Assembly: GCA_015064425.1 (NCBI GenBank)
Contig: SVSF01000056.1
Coordinates: 1 to 11,040, forward strand
Origin: Oscillospiraceae bacterium
GTDB taxonomy: Bacteria; Bacillota_A; Clostridia; Oscillospirales; CAG-272
Direction of reading: 5' to 3'
DNA length: 11,040 nt
In this document: piece by piece, positions 6,224-11,040 of the stretch
Numbering within the stretch: position 1 is the stretch's first letter
Layout of the letters: every line of letters begins with the position of its first letter
Translations under genes and position numbers: made by a program
Notes under the pieces: model-generated
Database searches by the model: none
Told to the model about the DNA's origin: nothing
What the model saw: only the letters and a program-made list of their open reading frames with translations

Positions 6224-6662
6224 AGAAAGAGAGGTAAAAGCCGATGAACAAATAAAATCAAAGGCATAAAGCTTCGGTAAGACGGATCGAGTACGAAGAA
6301 GAAATCAGTAAACCTTCACGGCGGTGTAACGCATAATATAGATCGCACAAAAAGTATTCGTACATTAAAGATCAAAAAACAGGAAGTAGAAAATGAAATG
6401 CTTTACGGTTCCTAATAAAAAGGAAGGCGTAAAAAGACTCGGACCGTTGCTCAAGTGATATGTCTTATTCGGAACCTCGTCTGTTGCAAAGGAAACATAA
6501 AAATTATTTGTATAAAAGCAACAACACTTTTTAGACACATTCCGATGCAAGAGACAGACAAAAGAAAGCGAGGATAACAAAAGATGTTAGATATCAAGAA
6601 TGAACAGAAATGACCCTTAATTGCGGAGTTACGAACTGCAGTTAAGGGTCATTTCTATTTTA
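6224..6662 (+). ncRNA. Candidate structured RNA of about 430 nt, or a decayed gene
   Basis: A strong promoter at its left and a long terminator hairpin at its right define a transcript unit, but all three frames are broken by many stops. Local hairpins are visible: CTTCGGTA with TACGAAG (6272-6298, one bulged G) and TTTACG-TTCCT with AGGAA-CGTAAA (6402-6433). AAGAC/GTCTT (6434-6466) follows, with alternative GGTTCC/GGAACC pairing (6408-6413 with 6471-6476), CCTCG/CGAGG (6475 with 6569) and TGTTGC/GCAACA around 6482-6520. Three tiny open frames follow ribosome-site-like purines: ATG at 6244 (3 codons), ATG at 6393 (21 residues, starting MKCFTVPNKK and rich in Lys) and ATG at 6584 (8 residues). 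The sequence is purine-rich on the sense strand. I match it to no known class (not RNase P RNA, tmRNA, 6S or SRP RNA by their conserved motifs). The minus-strand frame at 6365-6580 encodes an implausible Phe/Ser/Cys-rich peptide and has no ribosome site. Confidence 0.45.
6607..6662 (+). terminator. Long convergent terminator hairpin
   Basis: GAAATGACCCTTAA (6607-6620) pairs perfectly with TTAAGGGTCATTTC (6642-6655) over 14 bp. Inside it, TTGC/GCAG and AGTT/AACT continue the stem around an ACG loop, so nearly all 49 nt are paired. On the plus strand TATTTTAT follows; on the minus strand CTGTTCATTC follows. It lies between the orphan plus transcript and the minus gene ending at 6660 and could end both, better on the plus strand. 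Confidence 0.75.
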
Positions 6663-7058
6663 TCTTTCGTAAACGAGGAGACTTATTTTTTCGTGTGAGC
6701 TTCCTCTGAATTCTTCGGTATACGTGAGCCTGAATTCGGATATATCGCCGGTAAAGCGCAGATCAGAGGGATATTTTCTGTTCCAGCGAAAAATATATAG
6801 TCTTTCCACCTCGGGCATATTCGGCAAGATTGTCTCGCAGAAACAGAAATCCTCGCGTTTTGCTTTATTCAAAAAATCTTCATCAATATGTACATTAGCG
6901 GGCACATCATTAAAAAGATTAGCGGAATATTCGTTCATAAAAAGCCTTGAGCCTTTACAAAGCTCAAGCATTTTTTCTCTTTGGACCTTATCTCTGCTCT
7001 GGCGTTTGCCTCCGAATGTCATTCCGTTATCATCATCAAGACACAAAAAGATGTTCAT
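6660..7058 (-). CDS. Conserved protein of unknown function
   Basis: The protein has 132 aa, with no signal peptide or membrane helix. It opens MNIFLCLDDDNGMTFGGKRQSRD, continues with a mixed alpha/beta body, and has two Cys close together (FCFCET). From memory this belongs to a family widespread in Clostridia that opens with a CxDDxxGM-like strand and a (R/K)RQSRD motif. Some databases label it ribonuclease Z, but the metallo-beta-lactamase HxHxDH motif is absent, so I do not use that name. The frame stays open to 7226, but the ATG at 7058 is chosen: GGGAG lies about 8 nt upstream, the family begins there, and the extra 56 residues would read through the promoter. It diverges from the symporter gene. 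Confidence 0.8.
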   Translation of the reverse strand: MNIFLCLDDDNGMTFGGKRQSRDKVQREKMLELCKGSRLFMNEYSANLFNDVPANVHIDEDFLNKAKREDFCFCETILPNMPEVERLYIFRWNRKYPSDLRFTGDISEFRLTYTEEFRGSSHEKISLLVYER

Positions 7059-7088
7059 CAGTCTTTCTCCCTTCCCATTAACGGATAT

Positions 7089-7118
7089 ATAATAACACAT
7101 TATTGGGAGAAATATCAA
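7089..7118 (-). promoter_or_regulatory. Promoter of the 6660-7058 gene
   Basis: TTGATA (7113-7118), 18 bp, then TATTAT (7089-7094) with extended TGT. It is back to back with the symporter promoter, the two -35 boxes being 18 bp apart. Confidence 0.6.
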
Positions 7119-7136
7119 GAACTTATGATTTAGATA

Positions 7137-7165
7137 TGGACATAAAGATAAAAAAGTGATATAAT
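7137..7165 (+). promoter_or_regulatory. Promoter of the sodium symporter gene
   Basis: TGGACA (7137-7142), 17 bp, then TATAAT (7160-7165) with extended TGA. The predicted start near 7172 leaves a leader of about 29 nt. The ribosome site GGTGATCT (7192-7199) pairs with the extreme 3' end of 16S rRNA, downstream of the usual core, which is why the spacing to the ATG at 7201 looks short. Confidence 0.75.
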
Positions 7166-7200
7166 TGCAAGGTATTTCAATAAATAAAAGCGGTGATCTA

Positions 7201-8559
7201 ATGGAAAACAAAAGAAGCAGTTTCACGGGAAAGATAGGTTTTGTCCTAGCGGCGGCAGGATCGGCAGTAGGTTTGGGAAATCTCTGGAGATTTCCTTATC
7301 TTGCAGCTAAATACGGCGGAGGCATCTTTCTGTTGGTATATATCGTGCTTGCGGTAACCTTCGGCTTTGCTCTTATGGCCGCTGAGATAGCAATAGGAAG
7401 AAAAACAGGGCTCAGTGCAATTGAGGCATACAAAAAACTCGACAAACGTTTTGGCTTTGTAGGTTTTATCACGGCTCTTATCCCCACAATAATCCTTCCC
7501 TATTATTCGGTCATAGGCGGCTGGGTCCTCAAGTATCTTGCAGCTTTCGTCAGCGGCGGTGCTTCCGATGCGGCAACAGACAGTTACTTTGGGAATTTTA
7601 TTTCCGGCAATACAGAGCCTATGGTATGGTTCCTGATATATATAATCCTTACTGCCGTAGTTGTTCTCTTCGGAGTACAGAAGGGTATTGAGCAAGTAAG
7701 CAAGATAATGATGCCTATTCTCGTACTGCTCTCTGTATTTATTGCGGGCTACGTTATATTTATGCCCGGTGCTCTTGATGGGGTTATATACTATTTAAAG
7801 CCCGATTTCTCAAAGTTCTCACTCATGACTGTAGTTGCAGCTATGGGGCAGCTATTCTACTCTATGTCTCTTGCAATGGGTATTATGATAACCTACGGCT
7901 CATATATGAAAAAAGAAGTTAATCTTGAGTCTTCAGTACACCAGATAGAAATATTTGATACAGGTATTGCCTTCCTCGCCGGACTTATGATAGTTCCTTC
8001 CGTATTTGTGTTCTCCGGCGGTGATGAAGCAGCTTTGGGTAAAGGCCCCAGTCTTATGTTTGTAACGCTCCCCAAGGTATTTGAAAATATGAAGGGCGGT
8101 ACAATAGTCGGTGTGACATTCTTCGTTCTTGTACTTTTTGCGGCACTTACCTCGTCCATCTCCCTTATGGAAACAGTAGTTTCCTTTTTCCAGGATAAAC
8201 TTAAAATGGGAAGAAAAACAGCTTGTGTCGTAGTTCTTATTTTGAGTATTATTCTCGGAATACCTTCCACTTTAGGCTATGGCGCGTGGGCAGAGGTCAA
8301 GATAATTGGACTTCAGTTCCTTGATTTCTTCGACTTCCTCAGCAACAGTATTCTGATGCCTATTGCGGCACTGTTTACCGCAATACTTGCAGCTTACGTA
8401 ATAAAGCCTTCATCTCTTATAGAAGAAGCGGAGATCGGAGGAGCAAAATTCAAAGGAAAAAAGCTCTTCTCTTTTATGCTGAAATATATAGCTCCCGTTT
8501 GTATACTTATAATTCTTATCTCTTCCGTGCTTGATGTATTCGGCATAATAAAGATCTGA
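7201..8559 (+). CDS. Sodium-coupled amino-acid symporter, NSS/SLC6 family
   Basis: The protein has 452 aa and about 11 transmembrane helices, the size and helix number of MhsT. Helix 1 holds the signature G20-S21-A22-V23-G24-L25-G26-N27, which lines up residue for residue with LeuT, where A22 and N27 bind Na1 and G20 and V23 bind Na2. R30 matches the LeuT outer-gate arginine. Helix 8 carries LTSSIS, with Thr/Ser expected at the Na2 site. Role: Na+-driven uptake of an amino acid across the cytoplasmic membrane. W29 in NLWRFP resembles MhsT/TnaT-like transporters of hydrophobic or aromatic residues, but the substrate is not proven. The frame extends to a TTG at 7165, which is rejected because it lies inside the -10 box. 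A terminator follows the stop closely. Confidence 0.95.
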   Translation: MENKRSSFTGKIGFVLAAAGSAVGLGNLWRFPYLAAKYGGGIFLLVYIVLAVTFGFALMAAEIAIGRKTGLSAIEAYKKLDKRFGFVGFITALIPTIILPYYSVIGGWVLKYLAAFVSGGASDAATDSYFGNFISGNTEPMVWFLIYIILTAVVVLFGVQKGIEQVSKIMMPILVLLSVFIAGYVIFMPGALDGVIYYLKPDFSKFSLMTVVAAMGQLFYSMSLAMGIMITYGSYMKKEVNLESSVHQIEIFDTGIAFLAGLMIVPSVFVFSGGDEAALGKGPSLMFVTLPKVFENMKGGTIVGVTFFVLVLFAALTSSISLMETVVSFFQDKLKMGRKTACVVVLILSIILGIPSTLGYGAWAEVKIIGLQFLDFFDFLSNSILMPIAALFTAILAAYVIKPSSLIEEAEIGGAKFKGKKLFSFMLKYIAPVCILIILISSVLDVFGIIKI

Positions 8560-8565
8560 CAATAT

Positions 8566-8595
8566 GGGCTTACTCTGCAGTAAGCCCTTTATTTT
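8566..8595 (+). terminator. Terminator between symporter and nuclease genes
   Basis: GGGCTTACT (8566-8574), loop CTGC, AGTAAGCCC (8579-8587), followed by TTTATTTTA. A perfect 9-bp stem, 6 bp past the symporter stop codon and 13 bp before the nuclease ribosome site. Confidence 0.88.
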
Positions 8596-8608
8596 ACAAG
8601 GAGTTATG

Positions 8609-9523
8609 ATGAAAAATATAAAGATCGTTTTATCTTTGCTTTTACTGTTAGCGGCTATCCTTTCCGCCTGCTCGGCGTCCCCTGTAATAAAGGAAACGGA
8701 AAGCGAAAAGCTTCCTTCAGTTTACGAAGAAAAATTCGTTCCCATAGATCCCGAAAGTCTTCCTTCATATTCCGGCGAACCATACGTTACTGTAAACGGA
8801 AATTCTCCATCTTTTACCAAAAAGGAATTACGTACCGATTCGTACGAGTACTACAGCGAGCTTGATGCTTTAGGCAGATGCGGCATATGTATAGCGGTGA
8901 TTTCCACAGATATTATGCCTACCGAGGAGAGAGGGAGCATCGGCTCCGTCAAACCCACAGGATGGCAGATATCAAAATATGACAACGTTGACGGCAAGTA
9001 TCTGTACAACCGCTGCCATCTTATAGGATATCAGCTTACGGGAGAAAATGCCAATACGAAAAATCTCATAACGGGAACGCGTTATATGAACGTAGACGGT
9101 ATGCTGCCTTTTGAAAATATGGTAGCCGACTACGTTAAGGAAACGGGCAACCACGTTGCATACAGAGTAACTCCCATATTTGTTGGATCAGAACTTGTTG
9201 CACGCGGCGTGCAGATAGAAGCATACTCGGTGGAAGATGAAGGAGATGGCATCTGCTTTAACGTTTTCTGCTATAACGTTCAGCCTGATATTGAGATAGA
9301 TTACAAAACGGGAGACAACCGATATAGTCCCGCAGAAACGGAAAGCGCAGAGGAAAATGTCAAAAAGTGCAACTACGTTCTGAACAAAAACAGCAAAAAG
9401 TTCCACTATCCATCCTGCGAATCTGTTGGCAAAATGAGTGAAAAGAATAAAGAAGAGCGCAATACCGACAGAGGCAGCCTTATATCCGAAGGCTACGATC
9501 CCTGCGGAATATGCAAACCGTAA
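8609..9523 (+). CDS. Lipoprotein DNA/RNA non-specific endonuclease (DNA-entry nuclease type)
   Basis: The protein has 304 aa. Residues 1-20 are a lipoprotein signal peptide with lipobox L18-S19-A20-C21, so it should be anchored outside the membrane. Residues about 100-255 are a beta-beta-alpha-metal nuclease of the Endonuclea_NS_2 kind. The motif YNRCHLIGYQL places the catalytic His at H137, and TGTRYMN plus MLPFEN give the likely metal ligands N161 and E169. The C-terminal 50 residues, YVLNKNSKKFHYPSC to PCGIC, form a small Cys-bearing module common behind this family and probably metal-binding. Role inferred: degrading extracellular DNA or RNA for nutrients or during uptake. AAGGAG lies 5 nt before the ATG at 8609; an in-frame ATG at 8606 is too close. 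A further ATG at 8564 lies before the terminator stem and lacks a ribosome site. Only about 20 bp separate the terminator from this gene, with no promoter in them. Confidence 0.92.
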   Translation: MKNIKIVLSLLLLLAAILSACSASPVIKETESEKLPSVYEEKFVPIDPESLPSYSGEPYVTVNGNSPSFTKKELRTDSYEYYSELDALGRCGICIAVISTDIMPTEERGSIGSVKPTGWQISKYDNVDGKYLYNRCHLIGYQLTGENANTKNLITGTRYMNVDGMLPFENMVADYVKETGNHVAYRVTPIFVGSELVARGVQIEAYSVEDEGDGICFNVFCYNVQPDIEIDYKTGDNRYSPAETESAEENVKKCNYVLNKNSKKFHYPSCESVGKMSEKNKEERNTDRGSLISEGYDPCGICKP

Positions 9524-9550
9524 AAAAGACCGAAAACATTCGGTCTTTTT
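9523..9550. terminator. Bidirectional terminator holding both stop codons
   Basis: AAAAAGACCGAA (9523-9534), loop AACA, TTCGGTCTTTTT (9539-9550): a 12-bp perfect stem with A and T flanks that works in both directions. The nuclease TAA ends at 9523 and the metallopeptidase TAA (minus) begins at 9551, so both stops overlap the stem ends. Confidence 0.92.
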
Positions 9551-10229
9551 ATATTCCGTATACACTTTCAAGTTCCCTCTTCAGCTCTCTATAGTCGGGA
9601 ATCACATTTTCAAGTTCTTTATAAAAAGCGGCAGAATGATCGTGATGGAGAAAATGGCACATTTCGTGCGCGATAACGGATCTTATTATACGGTAAGGAG
9701 CCTCATCAAGTTTGAGATTTAGACATATCTTCCCTTTCAGATACGCACAGCTTCCCCAGCGGGTCTTCATGATCCTTGTACTGATATTGGGAAAACTCAC
9801 TCCACGCTTTTCGAAATATGGGAATATCTCGCGGCAGATCTCCGTAAACACTTTTAGAGCATACGCTTTTCTTTCCTCAAAAAAGCGTTTTTTTATTTTT
9901 TCGCTATCTGTCGGATCATTAACGTACAGATAAATATTCTCCTCATCGCAAAGGATGCTGCCTCTGCCCTTCATTACGCAAAGCCTGCGTTCCTTGCCAT
10001 AATACCTGAGATATCCTCCGTCTTTCACTTCTCCGGCAGAATTATTCCTCCGATTGCGCTCTTCTTCCACCTTTCTGAGTGCGTTTTCAATAAAGTCTTT
10101 TTTTTCCTCTAAAAGACTCATTATACGTTCTTTGGGAACAGAGGGGTGAGCGGATACCTGCACGGTTCCATCGTTCTTTATCCTTATATTGATATTTTTT
10201 ACTTTTTTTCTTATAATAACAAGTTTCAT
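9549..10229 (-). CDS. YgjP-like zinc metallopeptidase (DUF45/SprT-related)
   Basis: The protein has 226 aa, normal for the family. The N-terminal half has the usual opening strands (VKNINIRIKNDGTVQVSAHP) and a Lys/Glu-rich helix. The C-terminal half carries TRWGSC, then HEMCH (HExxH zinc site) followed by HHDHSAAFY, the standard arrangement in which a third His completes the site. Soluble and cytoplasmic by appearance. Family members are poorly characterised; peptidase activity is inferred from the fold, and one E. coli member has been linked to nucleotide hydrolysis. No ribosome site is visible before the ATG at 10229, only AAATAGAAAT, yet the N-terminus fits the family. The promoter ends just 6 nt before the ATG, so the mRNA may be leaderless. 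Confidence 0.9.
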   Translation of the reverse strand: MKLVIIRKKVKNINIRIKNDGTVQVSAHPSVPKERIMSLLEEKKDFIENALRKVEEERNRRNNSAGEVKDGGYLRYYGKERRLCVMKGRGSILCDEENIYLYVNDPTDSEKIKKRFFEERKAYALKVFTEICREIFPYFEKRGVSFPNISTRIMKTRWGSCAYLKGKICLNLKLDEAPYRIIRSVIAHEMCHFLHHDHSAAFYKELENVIPDYRELKRELESVYGI

Positions 10230-10235
10230 ATTTCT

Positions 10236-10264
10236 ATTTTAACTCGAAAACATCCAATATTCAA
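10236..10264 (-). promoter_or_regulatory. Promoter of the metallopeptidase gene, leaderless arrangement
   Basis: TTGAAT (10259-10264), 17 bp, then TAAAAT (10236-10241). Six nt separate the -10 box from the ATG, so transcription should begin at or next to the A of the start codon. This is the only promoter listed here without an extended TGn. Confidence 0.6.
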
Positions 10265-10291
10265 GACAGCTCCGATAAAATATGAAAAGAT

Positions 10292-10356
10292 CAGTTTTAA
10301 AAACTGTCTCAATGTTAAAAACATAAATTCATACAATTCCGGCTCTAAATTTTAGA
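10292..10356. promoter_or_regulatory. Two palindromes in the divergent metallopeptidase-MFS spacer
   Basis: CAGTTTTAAAAACTG (10292-10306) and TCTAAATTTTAGA (10344-10356) are near-perfect palindromes. Both lie between the two divergent promoters, the second 23 bp upstream of the MFS -35 box. They could be repressor operators, but AT-rich palindromes arise easily by chance. Confidence 0.3.
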
Positions 10357-10379
10357 ATAAATACTTTTTCAAAAAAACG

Positions 10380-10408
10380 TTTACTTATTTTGAATGCAAT
10401 GCTATAAT
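10380..10408 (+). promoter_or_regulatory. Promoter of the MFS transporter gene
   Basis: TTTACT (10380-10385), 17 bp, then TATAAT (10403-10408) with extended TGC. The predicted start near 10415 gives a leader of about 26 nt. Confidence 0.75.
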
Positions 10409-10440
10409 GATGGCAAATCACAAAAGCAAAAGGAAAATTT

Positions 10441-11040
10441 ATGACTCCCGATATATCAAGATTCAAACGTACAAAGGCGGCATGCTACTATACATATGTA
10501 GCCATGTCGTCAATATTCGCACTTCCCCCGATACTTTTTGTAACTTTCAGAGATATGTACGGAATATCCTACACTCTTCTCGGTACACTGGTACTCATTA
10601 ATTTCTGTACACAGCTTTGTATCGACCTTATATTCAGCTTTTTCCCTCAACGTTTCAATATAAAGCAGACAGTACGCTTTATGCCTCTTATTACTGCGGC
10701 GGGACTTTGTGTATATGCGATAGTGCCCACACTCATTCCGCAATATGCTTACGGCGGGCTTGTCGTCGGAACATTCATCTTCTCCGTAGCGGCTGGACTT
10801 AACGAGGTGCTTTTGAGTCCAACGGTAGCGGCTCTCCCCTCCGATGACCATGAGAGAGATATGAGCACGCTCCATTCGCTGTATGCATACGGTGTACTGA
10901 TAGTTGTAGGAATAAGCACAGTCTTCCTCCGTATATTCGGACGTGAAAATTGGATGTACCTCACTCTGTTTTTTGCCGCACTCCCGGTAGTATCATTTAT
11001 AATGTTTACAACGTCCCCCATGCCGGATATCAACATAAGC
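10441..11040 (+). CDS. MFS transporter, C-terminus beyond the right edge
   Basis: The frame is open for 200 codons from the ATG at 10441 to the edge, about half of a usual 400-aa major-facilitator protein. AAGGA lies 7 nt before the ATG. About six hydrophobic helices are visible (near 15-35, 46-68, 77-95, 103-125, 147-165 and 172-190), with a short basic loop FPQRFNIKQ after helix 2 at the place of MFS motif A. The loop after helix 4 has PSDDHERDMSTLHSLYAYG, the type of His/Tyr-containing helix 5 start seen in the FucP-like sugar porter branch. Substrate unknown; a sugar is a guess. Minus-strand open frames opposite it are shadows. Confidence 0.88.
   Translation, partial: MTPDISRFKRTKAACYYTYVAMSSIFALPPILFVTFRDMYGISYTLLGTLVLINFCTQLCIDLIFSFFPQRFNIKQTVRFMPLITAAGLCVYAIVPTLIPQYAYGGLVVGTFIFSVAAGLNEVLLSPTVAALPSDDHERDMSTLHSLYAYGVLIVVGISTVFLRIFGRENWMYLTLFFAALPVVSFIMFTTSPMPDINIS

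Noticed and set aside
6365..6580. A 71-codon minus-strand open frame
   Set aside because: No ribosome site, implausible Phe/Ser/Cys-rich composition, and no resemblance to a known protein. The plus strand of this stretch carries the promoter and terminator.
6224..6662. Known large RNA (RNase P RNA, tmRNA, 6S RNA, SRP RNA, group II intron, T-box)
   Set aside because: None of their conserved primary motifs, such as the T-box GGTACCGCG-like element or the RNase P GAGGAAAGTC core, could be found.
7059..7226. Longer N-terminus for the 6660-7058 protein, with a Leu/Phe-rich stretch resembling a membrane segment
   Set aside because: It would be encoded across the divergent promoter region and lacks a ribosome site; the hydrophobic look comes from AT-rich promoter DNA.
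1..11040. Mobile elements, CRISPR arrays, tRNA or toxin-antitoxin pairs
   Set aside because: No direct-repeat arrays, transposase or integrase motifs, tRNA-like cloverleaf or paired small genes were found on either strand.

Overview
The window looks like chromosome of a low-GC, strictly anaerobic Firmicute of the class Clostridia (an Oscillospirales or Lachnospirales gut type is my guess). The reasons are strong AGGAGG-type ribosome sites, sigma-A promoters with TATAAT boxes, a PerR / reverse-rubrerythrin / high-molecular-weight-rubredoxin oxygen-defence cluster, and a large secreted GLUG-repeat surface protein. I see no tRNA, rRNA, insertion sequence, prophage or CRISPR array.

Layout, left to right. 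(1) 1-2844, minus strand: the first 948 codons of a secreted surface protein that runs off the left edge, preceded by a promoter and a leader of about 135 nt with hairpins. (2) 3157-5911, minus strand: an oxidative-stress cluster. perR and a reverse rubrerythrin form a two-gene operon behind one promoter with a near-consensus Fur/Per box in its leader. Downstream come a separately promoted EamA-family exporter and a separately promoted flavin-reductase/rubredoxin fusion (Hrb type). PerR would sense peroxide, the reverse rubrerythrin would reduce H2O2, and the Hrb protein is a plausible electron carrier for such peroxidases or for flavodiiron proteins. (3) 5912-6659: about 750 bp without a convincing protein gene but full of transcription signals. 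On the minus strand a strong promoter is followed almost at once by a strong terminator, giving a predicted RNA of about 60 nt. On the plus strand a strong promoter is followed by about 430 bp of structured, stop-rich sequence and a long terminator hairpin. This is the least explained part of the window. (4) 6660-7058, minus strand: a conserved protein of unknown function, divergent from (5) 7201-8559, plus strand, a sodium-coupled amino-acid symporter (NSS/SLC6 family), followed after a terminator by 8609-9523, a lipoprotein DNA/RNA endonuclease. (6) 9549-10229, minus strand: a YgjP-type zinc metallopeptidase, convergent with the nuclease through a bidirectional terminator that contains both stop codons. 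Its promoter lies so close to its ATG that a leaderless mRNA is predicted. (7) 10441 to the right edge, plus strand: the first 200 codons of an MFS transporter.

Promoters, transcript starts and RNA genes were read by eye from consensus matches and inverted repeats; none was tested by computation. Protein families were recognised from sequence motifs, without database search.
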